Notes: generated from the sequence alone by a model not told the origin. DNA of 64,000 nt from Staphylococcus cornubiensis (GCF_900183575.1 NZ_FXUZ01000007.1:25973-89972), one strand, 5' to 3'; positions 1 to 10,294 are shown, counted from the first letter of the stretch. Numbers and translations: made by a program.

Positions 1-212
1 ACAAGACCGATCATACCAACTACAGCAAGTTTATTACGCTTTAATTGTGCCCAAGCATCTTGCCAAAATGTGCGACCTTCTCGTTGAAATTCTTGTTCTC
101 CACTATCCGGTGCACCTGTACGAATAAAATCTTCGTGCATAATTCCAGAGGTTTGCGCAACTGTCGCGCCTGAATGATCATCTTGTGGTAAATGACGTTC
201 TTGTTTTGACAT
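1..212 (-). CDS. oppC: oligopeptide ABC transporter permease OppC, N-terminal part
   Basis: The gene runs off the left edge; about 70 residues are visible. The predicted start MSKQERHLPQDDHS is followed by a charged cytoplasmic leader and the beginning of the first membrane span (KRNKLAVVGMIGL), the usual layout of OppC-type permeases. The ATG overlaps the oppB stop as TAATG and has an AGGAGG ribosome site inside the end of oppB, so the two permeases are translationally coupled. OppB and OppC form the membrane channel of a peptide importer whose ATPases and binding protein should lie beyond the window. Partial because of the window edge only. Confidence 0.9.
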   Translation of the reverse strand, partial: MSKQERHLPQDDHSGATVAQTSGIMHEDFIRTGAPDSGEQEFQREGRTFWQDAWAQLKRNKLAVVGMIGL

Positions 213-1138
213 TATTTTTTACCTCCTTGCAAGCGAATTCGTGGATCAATTAAACCGTAAAGGACGTCCACAATGAAAATGGAAGCGATAAACAATGTAC
301 TGAATAATAATGTAATCGCCATAATCACTGAAAAGTCATTTGTCGTAATTGAACGCACAAACTGGTCACCAAGTCCTGGTACACCGAAAATATTTTCAAT
401 CGTTAATGTCCCAGTTAAAATGCTCGCTAACATCGGTACAAGGATTGTTACAACTGGAATCAATGCGTTTCGTAACGCATGCCCGAATAATACTCTTGCT
501 GTCGAATTACCTTTTGCTCGAGCAAGTAATATGTAATCAGAACTCAATACTTCAATCATTTCTGCTCGAATGTATCGTGCCACTGTGGCTAATACAACTG
601 CGGATAATGCGAGTGATGGTAAGATTGCCGTCGATATCCCTTCCCAACCCGCTACCGGGAACCATTGTAAACGTACCGCGAATACGTATTGTAATAATAC
701 GGCTAATACGAATGATGGTACTGAAATGGCGATAACCGATATAAAGGTGGCCAGATAATCGACCCATGAGTTTTGTCGAGTTGCTGCGATAACCCCTAAT
801 ATCACTCCTAAAATGACACCAATGACCATCGCAAATAAGCCCATTTGAAATGAAGGTACTAATCTCGGTTTAATGAGATCCCAAACAGGTTGGTTGTCGT
901 ATTGGAATGAGTTACCAAAATCTCCTTTTACAACGTTTTTCATATAGTTGCCATACTGAACAGGTAGTGGATCATTCAATCCGTATTTCTCATTCAAAAT
1001 GGTCTTTTGTTGTTCACTTAACTTTTCATCGTTAAATGGTGAACCTGGCATCAATTTCATCAAGAAAAATGTGATTGTCACGATGATGAATAAAGAAATG
1101 ACCATGTACAGTAAGCGCTTTAGTGTGTATCTAAGCAT
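212..1138 (-). CDS. oppB: oligopeptide ABC transporter permease OppB
   Basis: 308 residues, full length for the family. An N-terminal span (residues 10-30) is followed by an extracytoplasmic region and five further hydrophobic segments from about residue 100. The permease signature loop that docks the ATPase is visible near residues 198-225 (DYILLARAKGNSTARVLFGH), typical of BPD_transp_1 inner-membrane components. It forms the translocation pore together with OppC, encoded immediately downstream. The neighbourhood (DUF3899 gene and fabF) matches the staphylococcal opp3 locus, so this is probably the nutritional peptide importer Opp3; that assignment rests on synteny. Confidence 0.93.
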   Translation of the reverse strand: MLRYTLKRLLYMVISLFIIVTITFFLMKLMPGSPFNDEKLSEQQKTILNEKYGLNDPLPVQYGNYMKNVVKGDFGNSFQYDNQPVWDLIKPRLVPSFQMGLFAMVIGVILGVILGVIAATRQNSWVDYLATFISVIAISVPSFVLAVLLQYVFAVRLQWFPVAGWEGISTAILPSLALSAVVLATVARYIRAEMIEVLSSDYILLARAKGNSTARVLFGHALRNALIPVVTILVPMLASILTGTLTIENIFGVPGLGDQFVRSITTNDFSVIMAITLLFSTLFIASIFIVDVLYGLIDPRIRLQGGKK

Positions 1139-1381
1139 TATTCATACCCCCTACATGCTAATTAACATTCCCTTCTAAATTTTCAGAAATATTAATGCCA
1201 TTATAGACTTTTCACAAAATTTAATCAATAACAATTTGAAACAAAACTAAAAGCTTCACGATTTTTAAGATTTGTGACAACTCTTTTTACTGTAAATAAA
1301 ACTTTATTAACTTAGAATGAGATGTCAAATTGAGCCGTTTCCGTTACAATATGGGAGTAAATACAAAAAAGGACTGAAACG

Positions 1382-1759
1382 ATGAAATACTTAAACAAAA
1401 ATGCTTTAATTTATATCTTATTGACACCTATCGCAAGCATCATCATTTGGCTGTTTTCAACGCATACTTTTACCCAATTGTTAAACATCTTTTTCACCGT
1501 CTCCATTTTAGTCGGTATTCTATTGTTCACACTATTAGTCGTTCAAGAAGGGATACTCGATGTGACAAGCTATGGTTTCAGAAAGTTCCGTTACCAATTG
1601 ATGCGTAAAAAGAATCGTTCACGTTTACAAGATGATGAATTTTTTAACCCTAAGGAGCCTAAAAAAGCACATCATTTTGTATCACCATGGATTAAACCTG
1701 CTTTAATCATGCAGGTCGTTTACTTTTTATTAGCAATTATCATTGCATATTTAATTTAA
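1382..1759 (+). CDS. DUF3899 family membrane protein
   Basis: 125 residues with two N-terminal spans (about 10-27 and 34-54), a long positively charged cytoplasmic middle (residues 65-100, rich in K and R) and a C-terminal span (about 106-125). This matches the DUF3899 family, which occupies the same place between opp and fabF in staphylococci. An AAAGGA ribosome site lies eight bases before the ATG. Function is unknown; position beside opp is conserved but no functional link is shown. Divergent from oppB. Confidence 0.8.
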   Translation: MKYLNKNALIYILLTPIASIIIWLFSTHTFTQLLNIFFTVSILVGILLFTLLVVQEGILDVTSYGFRKFRYQLMRKKNRSRLQDDEFFNPKEPKKAHHFVSPWIKPALIMQVVYFLLAIIIAYLI

Positions 1760-2264
1760 AATGATGTGTATCTCTTATGCACAAATGTTTGTTTAGCGTG
1801 TATATGAAGTCTGATAATTCCGAAATGTTGCTGTGATGCTTTATCACTTTGAAGTTACCCATATCATAGAAGTTCAAAGTGTTTATTTAGTAAATAGTCA
1901 TCTAGCGACACGTCCTGTTTTGATAGGCATATAGCAGTACGACGGCAACATGACTTTGTTTCATAATCGGAATGTTTGTGCCGAGTTTCTTCCATTATAT
2001 AGTTACTTTATACATTTTCATTTTCAAAGTAGACATAACCATCACATTAGAAATGTTCTTCTATTACAAACAGTGTTGTATAACTATTCATAGATATGAA
2101 AGCGACTACGCTATATAAAAATGCGATAAAAAGACGAGAAGATCTGAGGCAACTTTGAGATTTCTCGTCTTTTTTAAAGTACAATATTTTTAACAGAATT
2201 TTCTAAAAATAATGACTTTCTATTTATTTTTATTGTATTATATTTAATAAATAGGGGGGATTTA
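1760..2264. other. intergenic region before the MFS gene
   Basis: About 500 bases without a convincing ORF. It holds the hairpin at 2128-2176 and, just before the MFS gene, an AT-rich stretch with a possible -10 (TATATT near 2238) and a GGGGGG ribosome site. I see nothing else with support. Confidence 0.5.
2128..2176. terminator. rho-independent terminator (bidirectional type)
   Basis: The arms AAAAAGACGAGAA and TTCTCGTCTTTTT pair perfectly across a 21-base loop, with an A-run on one side and a T-run on the other. It lies some 370 bases after the DUF3899 gene and 90 bases before the MFS gene, so it insulates the latter. Confidence 0.75.
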
Positions 2265-3443
2265 ATGCAAAAATCAATCATACTGTTATGTTTTGAAACG
2301 ATATCAACATTTTTTTCTGCTATTTTTACGTTTGCTTGTGGCTTCTATATTTTAACGATTACGGATTCGGGTTCAATTTTCGGGAGTTATCTTGCTGTGC
2401 TATCCATCATTACTATACTCACTAGCCCATTGTTAGGAAATTTAATCGATCGGCATTCCAATAAAAAAATACTGCTATTCGGTCAACTTTTAAGCAGTAT
2501 GTCTTTATTCATATTTGCATGTCTACATCACAACGACATCTATAGCATCTTTACGGTGATGATTATTTTAGTATTCGTTGATGCGATGGTTAAAACAACG
2601 ATTTCGTCCAATTTTAAGTTTGTCACGGGACCTTACTTAGAAAAAATGGTGTCGATAAGGCAAACCATTCAAGCCGCTTCATTACTCATCACACCCATTT
2701 TAGGCGGAGTCATCGTTGCCATTATCAAAATCAATACACTCGCGTTCATCAATGTGGCTACAGAGCTCATTGGCTTGATTTTATTGCTCTTTTTAACATT
2801 TAAAAATCCAACTGTACATCATAAAGCAAAATCATTTTCAAAAGGTTTGTTGGAAGGCATGACATACTTATTCCATCATCATCCATTAAAAGTGATCATC
2901 ATCACGAGTTTATGTATGAATTTCTTATGTAATGCCCTCATTGTCGGATTCCCTATTGTCATTGTGAATCAACTCCATTACTCGTCAAAACTTTTGGGTA
3001 TGGCTGAAGGTGTACTTGGAGGCGCTATTGTACTTTCGTCGCTCATTATCGCAATGTTTAAAATCAATAGTCACATTAAAAATTTATATGTCATCTCCAT
3101 GATATTACAAGCATTATCCTTACTCATTGTTGCATCTACATACTTTTTACTCACGAATCCTATGCTCGTCTATAGTTTGATATTGCTTAGTAACTTTTTG
3201 TTAGGCTGTTCAGTGTCGCTTAATAATATTCCATTTCAAATGATGATGCATCACACGATTGAAGAAAATTTCAAATCACGCGTATTTTCATTAACACAAA
3301 GTATCGTATCCGGTTTGACACCTTTATCGTATGTCTTATTTGGATTGTTAGTACCGCTTCACTACGGTATCGTCTATGTCGTTTGTTCTATTATCGCATT
3401 CATCGTCGTGCTGTTTTTTAGAAAAAGTTACATACATGAATAA
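2265..3443 (+). CDS. MFS transporter, probable efflux permease
   Basis: 392 residues, almost entirely hydrophobic, with 10-12 predicted spans. The loop between spans 2 and 3 (about residues 57-70, GNLIDRHSNKKILLFGQ) has the G-x-x-x-D-R-x-x-x-K pattern of the major facilitator superfamily, and the size fits the macrolide-efflux-like (MFS_3) subgroup. Translation starts at ATG behind GGGGGG. It is monocistronic, bounded by the upstream terminator and a convergent hairpin after the stop. I do not recall it at this place in S. aureus, so it is probably an accessory gene between DUF3899 and fabF. Substrate unknown. Confidence 0.82.
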   Translation: MQKSIILLCFETISTFFSAIFTFACGFYILTITDSGSIFGSYLAVLSIITILTSPLLGNLIDRHSNKKILLFGQLLSSMSLFIFACLHHNDIYSIFTVMIILVFVDAMVKTTISSNFKFVTGPYLEKMVSIRQTIQAASLLITPILGGVIVAIIKINTLAFINVATELIGLILLLFLTFKNPTVHHKAKSFSKGLLEGMTYLFHHHPLKVIIITSLCMNFLCNALIVGFPIVIVNQLHYSSKLLGMAEGVLGGAIVLSSLIIAMFKINSHIKNLYVISMILQALSLLIVASTYFLLTNPMLVYSLILLSNFLLGCSVSLNNIPFQMMMHHTIEENFKSRVFSLTQSIVSGLTPLSYVLFGLLVPLHYGIVYVVCSIIAFIVVLFFRKSYIHE

Positions 3444-3484
3444 AGCGATGACACCCTCTATCATCATAGAAAGCATCATCGCTT
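3443..3484. terminator. convergent hairpin between MFS gene and fabF
   Basis: AAGCGATGA pairs with TCATCGCTT across a 24-base loop, directly after the MFS stop and just before the fabF stop on the other strand. The T-run is short, so termination strength is uncertain. Confidence 0.5.
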
Positions 3485-3496
3485 AGTTTCATCATT

Positions 3497-4741
3497 CTAT
3501 TCACTATATTTCTTGAAAATTAATACAGCATTGTGTCCACCAAAACCTAAACTGTTACTCATTGCATATTCGATATCATGATCGACTGCAACATTTGGTG
3601 TAATATCTAAGTCAATTTCTGGGTCTGGTGAATTTGCATGGATGGTCGGTGCGATTTTACTATCACGGATGGATAAAATAGAGAAAATCGCTTCGACACC
3701 ACCTGTTGCACCTAATAAGTGGCCCGTCATTGATTTTGTAGAACTAATTTTAAGGTTATATGCTGCTTCACCAAACGTATTTTTAACCGCTTGAATTTCA
3801 GATAAGTCGCCTACTGGTGTACTTGTCCCATGTGCATTTAAGTACTGGATGTCGCTCGGTTGGATACCTGCATCTTTAATCGCAGCTTCCATCGCACGAG
3901 AACCGCCTTCACCTTCTGGACCTGGCGCAGTAATATGATACGCATCACCCGTTGCACCATATCCGACAAGTTCAGCATAAATTTTTGCGCCACGTGCTTG
4001 TGCAGATTCTAATGATTCTAAAATTAAAATCCCTGCACCTTCACCCATCACAAAGCCGTCACGACCTTCTTGGAATGGACGACATGCTGTTTCGATATCA
4101 CCGTTTGTTGTTAATGCACGGCTTGCACTAAATCCTGCAATAGACATATGTGTGATTGGGGCTTCTGTACCACCTGCAATCATCACATCTGCATCGCCAC
4201 GTTCGATAATTTTAAATGCTTCACCAATAGAGTTCGTTGCAGTCGCACAGGCTGTTACAGTTGCACCGTTTGGCCCTTTAGCGCCTGTATCAATTGACAC
4301 TTGTCCTGATGCCATATCTGGAATTAACATCGGTACGAAGAAAGGACTAACGCGACGTGGTCCTTTTGCTTTCAATTGATCATATGCTTGTTCAAATGTT
4401 TCCATACCACCAATTCCTGAACCAATCCATACGCCGACACGATTCGCATTCGTTTCGTCAATTGTAAGTCCTGAATCTGTTAACGCTTCACGAGACGCTA
4501 CAACGGCATATTGCGTAAAGCGCGCCATTTTACGTGCTTCTTTTTTAGGAATAAAGTCTTCAACATTAAAATCTTTAAGTTCTCCACCAATGTGGACTTG
4601 GTAAGGTTCCGTATCAATTCTTGTAATTTTATCGATACCATTCACACCATTTAATGCATTTTCCCACATTGTCGGGACATCATTTCCGATTGGTGATAAA
4701 CCACCAAGACCTGTCACTACAACACGCTGTTTTTTTGTCAT
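3497..4741 (-). CDS. fabF: 3-oxoacyl-[ACP] synthase II FabF
   Basis: Condensing enzyme that elongates acyl-ACP with malonyl-ACP in type II fatty acid synthesis. The active-site cysteine lies in TVTACATA (about residue 165), and the two catalytic histidines in [11 protein letters not shown] and in [13 protein letters not shown]. An in-frame ATG six bases upstream sits only two bases from GGAGG, while the second ATG (at 4741) has a normal eight-base spacing, so I start here: 414 residues, the usual length. It follows fabH by 18 bases in one transcript, controlled by the operator upstream of fabH. Confidence 0.96.
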   Translation of the reverse strand: MTKKQRVVVTGLGGLSPIGNDVPTMWENALNGVNGIDKITRIDTEPYQVHIGGELKDFNVEDFIPKKEARKMARFTQYAVVASREALTDSGLTIDETNANRVGVWIGSGIGGMETFEQAYDQLKAKGPRRVSPFFVPMLIPDMASGQVSIDTGAKGPNGATVTACATATNSIGEAFKIIERGDADVMIAGGTEAPITHMSIAGFSASRALTTNGDIETACRPFQEGRDGFVMGEGAGILILESLESAQARGAKIYAELVGYGATGDAYHITAPGPEGEGGSRAMEAAIKDAGIQPSDIQYLNAHGTSTPVGDLSEIQAVKNTFGEAAYNLKISSTKSMTGHLLGATGGVEAIFSILSIRDSKIAPTIHANSPDPEIDLDITPNVAVDHDIEYAMSNSLGFGGHNAVLIFKKYSE

Positions 4742-4759
4742 ATTCATTTCCTCCTCTAT

Positions 4760-5701
4760 TTATTTACCCCATCTGATGACGATTGAGCCCCAAGTGAGTC
4801 CTCCACCGAAGCCTACAAAAACAACGACATCATCGTCTTTTATGCGTCCATTTTCTAATTCTTGTTTGACACTGAGCGGGATAGAAGCTGCTGATGTGTT
4901 ACCATATTTATCTACTGAGACACTCATTTTTTCTTTTGGTAAATTTAATCGTTGACGCGCTGACTCCATAATACGAATATTCGCTTGGTGCGGAATAAAC
5001 ATATTAATGTCATCTGGGCCTAAGTTCGCTTTTTCAACTGCACGTTGCGAAGATTCACCCATCACGCGTACAGCAAATTTGAATACTTCACGGCCGTTCA
5101 TACGAATAAAGTTTGTTTCTTGATCTTGGTAAAGGTACTTACCACCAACACCATCTGAACCTAACTCATAGCTCAGAATACCACGATTTTCAGATACTTC
5201 GCCAATAATTACTGCACCTGCACCGTCCCCAAATAAAATGGCAGTCGAGCGGTCATTTAAATCTGTAATTTTTGAAAGTTTGTCTGCACCGACGACGAGC
5301 ACATTTTTATACTCACCTGATAAAACAAATGAACGTGCTGTAACAATGCCGTACATAAACCCAGAGCATGCGGCTAATTGATCCATTGATGCAATTTTAC
5401 CGAGCCCTAATCGTTGTTGTAACATATTTGCCACTGTTGGAAAGCGGTGATCTCCAGTAGATGTTGCAACAATAACCATGTCTATGTCTTGTGCTTCGAT
5501 ACCTGCATCTTCAATCGCACGAATACTTGCCTCATACGCTAAATCAGATGTATCTTGATCTTCATCTGCCCATCTACGCTCTTTAATCCCAGTCATTTGT
5601 GAAATCCATTCGTCAGATGTATCTAGGTATGATTCAAAATATGCATTATCGACAACACGATCTGGGGCATATGCGCCAAATCCTTTAATACCTACATTCA
5701 T
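4760..5701 (-). CDS. fabH: 3-oxoacyl-[ACP] synthase III FabH
   Basis: 313 residues, the standard length. FabH starts each fatty acid by condensing acetyl-CoA or branched acyl-CoA with malonyl-ACP. The catalytic triad is visible: Cys112 in LAACSGF, His in PHQANIRI and Asn in [10 protein letters not shown]. It is the first gene of the fabH-fabF pair. A palindromic FapR-type operator overlaps the promoter region about 27 bases before the start, indicating control by malonyl-CoA through FapR, as known for this pair in staphylococci. Confidence 0.96.
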   Translation of the reverse strand: MNVGIKGFGAYAPDRVVDNAYFESYLDTSDEWISQMTGIKERRWADEDQDTSDLAYEASIRAIEDAGIEAQDIDMVIVATSTGDHRFPTVANMLQQRLGLGKIASMDQLAACSGFMYGIVTARSFVLSGEYKNVLVVGADKLSKITDLNDRSTAILFGDGAGAVIIGEVSENRGILSYELGSDGVGGKYLYQDQETNFIRMNGREVFKFAVRVMGESSQRAVEKANLGPDDINMFIPHQANIRIMESARQRLNLPKEKMSVSVDKYGNTSAASIPLSVKQELENGRIKDDDVVVFVGFGGGLTWGSIVIRWGK

Positions 5702-5727
5702 GGTTTGAACACCTTCTTTTAAAATTT

Positions 5728-5745
5728 TTAATACCAGGTATTAAT
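5728..5745 (-). promoter_or_regulatory. FapR operator of fabHF
   Basis: TTAATACCAGGTATTAAT is a near-perfect inverted repeat and closely fits the FapR box known from Bacillus and Staphylococcus (core TACC-N-GGTA type). On the minus strand it begins at the edge of a probable -10 element (TTAAAT) that is spaced 17 bases from TTGTCT, so bound FapR would block the promoter. Confidence 0.8.
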
Positions 5746-5850
5746 TTAACATATTGTCATAAAAAAAGACAAGTGACATGCTGGGGATGGTATACAAAAC
5801 ATCTCAAGCATACTATAATAGAATTATCAGTTAAATGGAGGCAATATACA

Positions 5851-6042
5851 ATGAAATACTTCATCACATTGATTTGGGCAATTTTACTTGTAGAAATGAT
5901 TAATTTCGTTTTAAATAGCCTAAACGGTGGCGGTCCACTGAATGTTGTGGCACCACTTTTTGTCGCTGTCATTATGGTGATTGCACTTGCATTGTTAGAT
6001 GTTGCGACGACACCACCAAAGCAATCACAGGATACGAATTAG
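5851..6042 (+). CDS. DUF2929 (YjzD-like) small membrane protein
   Basis: 63 residues from the ATG that follows ATGGAGGC; the longer reading frame upstream lacks a ribosome site and overlaps the promoter (TATAAT at 5814-5819). Two spans are evident (residues 3-22 and 32-52), then a short polar tail (TTPPKQSQDTN). It matches the DUF2929 family of small Firmicute membrane proteins, found divergently from fabH in staphylococci. Function unknown. Confidence 0.8.
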   Translation: MKYFITLIWAILLVEMINFVLNSLNGGGPLNVVAPLFVAVIMVIALALLDVATTPPKQSQDTN

Positions 6043-6065
6043 ATTTTGACATAGTATGAATTTTG

Positions 6066-6115
6066 AAAAGGTTGGATGTTGGACAGAATTTTCTGTTCGG
6101 TATCCAGCCTTTTTT
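6066..6115 (+). terminator. terminator of the DUF2929 gene
   Basis: AAAGGTTGGAT pairs with ATCCAGCCTTT, with a second inner stem (GGACAG/CTGTTC), followed by a T-run. Confidence 0.8.
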
Positions 6116-6155
6116 AATATGTTGCAATTATCACGAAAAACACCGTCCAATATGT

Positions 6156-6196
6156 AAAAAAACTGACGAGACTTTAATATGGCCTCATCAGTTTTT
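6156..6196. terminator. terminator of the acid phosphatase gene
   Basis: AAAAACTGA and TCAGTTTTT pair, with a further GAG/CTC nearby. On the minus strand it follows the phosphatase stop codon by 16 bases; A- and T-runs on both sides make it bidirectional. Confidence 0.8.
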
Positions 6197-6211
6197 ATGT
6201 TGTAAAAGCAT

Positions 6212-7111
6212 TTACTTCATTTCATATGATTTTACTTTATTTGTTTTCGCATCAAAATAACGTAATGATTGTTCACGACTTTGAATTTTTTTATTGTTTT
6301 CTAAACCATAATTGTTATCGTATAATGTCGCTTCCCAACTACCGTACATCGGGTTAGGGAAAATAATGTATTTGCTACCAAAGTCATCTTCATGTTGTTT
6401 CACGAGTGCTTCACGTGATTTTGCTGTCGCTTGCTTAGGTTCGTCAAAATCAAGTAAGTTATCACCAAATAACATCACTAAATTGTAATCTGTTCTTACT
6501 TTATCACGACGTTCAGTTTTCCCTTTTTCCCCTTCTTTTTTCAACAACACATGCTTTTTATCAGCTTGCGGTAATTTTTCATTTCTTAAGTTTTTAATCG
6601 TCGCATCTAAATCTTTTTCATGTGAACGGTCTGATACATAAAAGATTTCAACATCATGACGATCTGCATATTTTAAAAATGATTTTGCGCCATAAACAGG
6701 TTTTGCTTGGGCAGATTGAACCCATTCATGCCAACCTTCTGGGAAAGATTGACCTTTTAATGCATTCGTTGCTTGATATGGTGAGTTATCAAGAACTGTC
6801 TCATCAATATCAAGGACGATTGCTAATTTTTTACCACCGTGGTGATTTTTAATTTTCTTACTTAAAGTTTCTTTCGCTGCGTTATAACCTTGCGCATACA
6901 ACGCTTTCGCTTCAGCTGAATTTTGATACCAAGCGACACTCATGATGTTTTGTTGACCTAATGTTTGTGCGGCTTGTTCTTTCGTCTTACTTTGCTCTGT
7001 CTGCTCTGTTTTAACTGCACCACTACCTGAAGCGTATGTTGCTGTTGATACGCTTGAAGAAACGATGCCTAATGCTAAAAGTGCTGCTGATGCTTTTGTC
7101 CATTTATTCAA
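6212..7111 (-). CDS. secreted class C acid phosphatase, lipoprotein e(P4)/5'-nucleotidase family
   Basis: 299 residues. A classical signal peptide (about residues 1-27, cleavage near TYASG) has no lipobox cysteine, so the protein is predicted to be secreted rather than lipidated. The HAD-type DDDD motifs are present: DIDETVLDNSPYQ (about 100-112), FYVSDR (about 155), and GDNLLDFDEP (about 217). Family members dephosphorylate nucleoside monophosphates and other organic phosphates outside the cell. The start codon is TTG seven bases behind AAGGTGA; no in-frame ATG is better placed. Monocistronic. Possibly a phosphate or nucleoside scavenger; substrate not determinable. Confidence 0.88.
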   Translation of the reverse strand: MNKWTKASAALLALGIVSSSVSTATYASGSGAVKTEQTEQSKTKEQAAQTLGQQNIMSVAWYQNSAEAKALYAQGYNAAKETLSKKIKNHHGGKKLAIVLDIDETVLDNSPYQATNALKGQSFPEGWHEWVQSAQAKPVYGAKSFLKYADRHDVEIFYVSDRSHEKDLDATIKNLRNEKLPQADKKHVLLKKEGEKGKTERRDKVRTDYNLVMLFGDNLLDFDEPKQATAKSREALVKQHEDDFGSKYIIFPNPMYGSWEATLYDNNYGLENNKKIQSREQSLRYFDAKTNKVKSYEMK

Positions 7112-7261
7112 AGTTTTTCACCTTTTCTATGTATGATACGTGAATTTAACCGATACTTTATTCACACATCTATATTAAAACCTTTTTTAGTAAATCTCAA
7201 TATTTCTATTAAAATTTTTATATTTATTGCAATGAATAGAGGATTAGACATGAAAATTTTT

Positions 7262-7620
7262 GATGCTATGGATGCAGTATTGAGTTTAACTAACCCTACC
7301 TATGATTTGTGGTTTTTGATTGCCCCTATGGCTTCGCGTTCCCAGGGGACTTGTCTCAACTAGCCAACGCTTGATTGAACGATGACATGCATGTAGCGTT
7401 GGCGGATTTTCGACTGCGTCTGATCCCTCGGGAGTCTCAGCCTTCTGGGCAATCTTACATCAGATGCAGTCACTTACGAAAAGTTTATGAAATGGAGACA
7501 CCCCATAACATCCAATGAAGACGTCCCATTCATCCTCATTTTTGGCTGTTTTATCATCATTAATCGATATATGTACATAAAAATAGAAGGAGACTGGGAA
7601 AATTTGATATCCCAGTCTCC
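7262..7620 (+). repeat. dispersed nested-palindrome repeat, copy 1
   Basis: Fills most of the gap between the phosphatase and clpB. Nested stems: GATGCTATGG (7262) with CCATAACATC (about 7505), GATTGCCC (7318-7325) with GGGCAATC (7447-7454), and an internal stem CCAACGCT (7364-7371) with AGCGTTGG (7395-7402). It contains the core pieces TTCCCAGGGGACTTG (7339-7353) and CCCTCGGGAGTCT (7425-7437), and ends at the clpB terminator hairpin. Related copies lie near 31.3, 53.6 and 60.3 kb. Confidence 0.8.
7589..7620 (-). terminator. clpB terminator
   Basis: GGAGACTGGGA pairs with TCCCAGTCTCC; on the minus strand this follows the clpB stop by 12 bases and is followed by a T-rich tract. It also forms one end of the dispersed repeat. 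Confidence 0.85.
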
Positions 7621-7632
7621 ATCATTTTTATT

Positions 7633-10257
7633 CTATTCACTTTCACGCTCTGAACTTTGAGGTCTTTCAACTTCAAATTGAATGTCGCCATCTTTCAAAT
7701 CACCACGTACGATTGTGCCTTCCGGTAAGTTTTCTTTAATCATCATACGTGCCAGCGGTGTTTCCACATGACGTTGTACGAAACGTTTAAGTGGACGTGC
7801 ACCAAATTGTGGTTCATAAGCTGTTTTACCCATCCATTTGGCCGCTTCATCTGAAATTTCTAATGTGATACGTTGATCCATTAAACGCATATTCAAGTTA
7901 ATCAAGATTTTATCGACAATCATTTGCATATCGTCCACAGTTAATGGTTTGAATAATACAATATCATCCATACGGTTTAAAATTTCAGGTTTAAAGTACG
8001 CATTCAAACTGTTCATCACTGCTTTTTCTGTCGCTTCATCGATTTTACCGCTATCTTTCACATTTTCGAGCAAAATTTGCGAACCGATGTTACTTGTCAT
8101 AATAATAATTGTATTTTTGAAGTCAACACTGCGTCCTTTTGAATCTGTTAAACGACCTTCGTCTAAAATTTGAAGCAATACGTTAAAGACGTCTGTATGT
8201 GCTTTTTCCACCTCGTCTAACAAGATGACTGAGTATGGATTACGTCTCACTGCTTCTGTTAATTGACCCCCTTCATCATGACCGACATAGCCTGGAGGGG
8301 CCCCGATTAAGCGAGAAACCGCATGTTTTTCCATATATTCACTCATATCAATACGAATCATATGTTTTTCAGAATCAAACAATGATGACGCTAATGATTT
8401 GGCTAATTCTGTTTTACCGACACCTGTTGGTCCTAAAAATAGGAATGAACCGATTGGGCGATTTGGATCTTTAATTCCCGCTCTTGCACGTACCACTGCA
8501 TCAGCTACTAAATCCACAGCACGATCTTGTCCAACGACGCGTTCATGTAAAATATCGGATAAGTGCAATAATTTTTCACGCTCAGTTTCAACAAGTTTTG
8601 ACACAGGGATACCTGTCCATTGACTGACGATTTCACCAATTTCTTCATCTGTCACGACTTCACGAATAATGCGGTCTGAGTCTGTGCCTTTATCTTCTTG
8701 GAATGCCGCTTCTAACGCTTTTAATTCTTTTTCTAATTCTGGAATTTTACCGTGTTGAAGAATCGCGGCTTTTTCAAGGTCGTAGTTATTTTCAGCATCT
8801 TCTAACGCTTTACGACTCTCGTCTAGTTCTGCACGTTTTTCTTGTACTTTTGCAATTTTTTCTTTTTCATTTTCAACACGTGCTTGCAATGCTGCTTGTT
8901 TTTCTTTTTCTTCAGCTAATTCTTCTTGCAATTCTTTTAAACGGATACGACTCGCTTCATCAGATTCTTTTTTCAGTGCGTTTTCTTCAATTTCTAACTG
9001 CATGACACGACGATTGGCTTGGTCGAGTTCCGTTGGGTTTGAGCCCATTTCTGTACGAATTGTAGCTGAAGCTTGGTCAACTAAATCAATCGCTTTATCC
9101 GGTAAGAAGCGGTCTGTAATATAGCGATCTGACAATTCCGCAGCAGCCACTAAAGCACGGTCTTGAATACGCACACCGTGATGAACTTCGTAACGTTCTT
9201 TCAAACCTCTTAAAATGGAAATCGTATCTTCAACACTTGGTTCTGCAACCGATACTTTCTGGAAACGACGCTCTAATGCAGAATCTTTTTCGATATATTC
9301 ACGATATTCATTTAATGTTGTTGCACCAATACAGTGAAGTTCCCCTCTTGCTAACATTGGTTTTAACATGTTGCCGGCATCCATGGCACCGTCAGTTTTA
9401 CCTGCACCGACTAACATATGGATTTCGTCAATAAAGAGGAGGATACGTCCTTCAGATTCTTTCACTTCTTTCAATACCGCTTTAAGACGTTCTTCAAATT
9501 CACCGCGATATTTGGCACCTGCAACGAGCGCACTCAAGTCTAATTCAAAAACAGTCTTATCGAGTAATGAGTCTGGCACATCTTTTTTCACAATACGTTG
9601 TGCCAATCCTTCAACAATCGCTGTTTTACCAACACCTGGCTCACCGATAAGGACAGGGTTGTTTTTCGTTTTACGACTTAAAATGCGAATCGTATTACGA
9701 ATTTCTTCATCCCGGCCAATGACAGGGTCCATATTGCCTTTACGGACTTCTTCAACGAGGTCACGGCCATATTTTGCTAATGCTTCGTAGTTTACTTCAG
9801 GATTTTGTGTTGTCACATGATTCCCTCCTCTAATCTTTTTAATGATTTCGATGATGACATCTTTTTTACCGTCTACAAAACGTTTTGTCGTTTCATCTAT
9901 ATCGATTGCTGCACGTAAAACATGTTCCATCGAAATATATTGATCGTCATATTCTTGCATGTAATTTTCAGCTTTAACGAATAAATCATTCATTTTAGGC
10001 GACATATATTGCCCGTATTGGACGTTGTCACCTTTTACTGTTGGATAACTTTTAAGTTTGTCCTCATATGCTTGGTTTAAAGCATGCGTATCAATGTTTG
10101 CACGTTCTAAAATACTTTGAAATAAGCTTTCTGGTGCTTCGAGAACTGCTTTTAAGACAGCCTCTACTTCTACATTTGTTAATTTGTAAGTTTTAGCATG
10201 TTCAATTGCTTTTTGAAGTGCATTTTGAATGGCATGTGTCATTTGATTAATGTCCAA
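7633..10257 (-). CDS. clpB: ATP-dependent disaggregase ClpB
   Basis: 874 residues, full length. Domain order: N-terminal Clp-N repeats (1-145), first AAA+ module with Walker A GEPGVGKT (about 205), the long coiled-coil middle domain (about 405-525, EKEKQAALQ type heptads), second AAA+ module with Walker A GPTGVGKT (about 605) and a C-terminal D2-small domain ending with the Arg-rich [12 protein letters not shown]. ClpB works with DnaK to rescue aggregated proteins after heat stress. The GGAGTGAG ribosome site, a consensus promoter and two CtsR operators lie upstream, so it belongs to the CtsR heat-shock regulon. Confidence 0.97.
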   Translation of the reverse strand: MDINQMTHAIQNALQKAIEHAKTYKLTNVEVEAVLKAVLEAPESLFQSILERANIDTHALNQAYEDKLKSYPTVKGDNVQYGQYMSPKMNDLFVKAENYMQEYDDQYISMEHVLRAAIDIDETTKRFVDGKKDVIIEIIKKIRGGNHVTTQNPEVNYEALAKYGRDLVEEVRKGNMDPVIGRDEEIRNTIRILSRKTKNNPVLIGEPGVGKTAIVEGLAQRIVKKDVPDSLLDKTVFELDLSALVAGAKYRGEFEERLKAVLKEVKESEGRILLFIDEIHMLVGAGKTDGAMDAGNMLKPMLARGELHCIGATTLNEYREYIEKDSALERRFQKVSVAEPSVEDTISILRGLKERYEVHHGVRIQDRALVAAAELSDRYITDRFLPDKAIDLVDQASATIRTEMGSNPTELDQANRRVMQLEIEENALKKESDEASRIRLKELQEELAEEKEKQAALQARVENEKEKIAKVQEKRAELDESRKALEDAENNYDLEKAAILQHGKIPELEKELKALEAAFQEDKGTDSDRIIREVVTDEEIGEIVSQWTGIPVSKLVETEREKLLHLSDILHERVVGQDRAVDLVADAVVRARAGIKDPNRPIGSFLFLGPTGVGKTELAKSLASSLFDSEKHMIRIDMSEYMEKHAVSRLIGAPPGYVGHDEGGQLTEAVRRNPYSVILLDEVEKAHTDVFNVLLQILDEGRLTDSKGRSVDFKNTIIIMTSNIGSQILLENVKDSGKIDEATEKAVMNSLNAYFKPEILNRMDDIVLFKPLTVDDMQMIVDKILINLNMRLMDQRITLEISDEAAKWMGKTAYEPQFGARPLKRFVQRHVETPLARMMIKENLPEGTIVRGDLKDGDIQFEVERPQSSERESE

Positions 10258-10294
10258 AATGTCTCACTCCTTTAATAAAATAGGTCGCATCGAC

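Noticed and set aside
6063..6260. 65-residue plus-strand reading frame
   Set aside because: Covers two terminator hairpins and the end of the phosphatase gene; an accidental open frame.
7133..7363. 76-residue plus-strand reading frame
   Set aside because: Lies across the phosphatase leader and the dispersed repeat; no ribosome site and not kept in other repeat copies.
7363..10257. Several plus-strand frames antisense to clpB (65-140 residues)
   Set aside because: Shadows of the highly coding-biased clpB sequence; compositions are low-complexity and starts lack ribosome sites.
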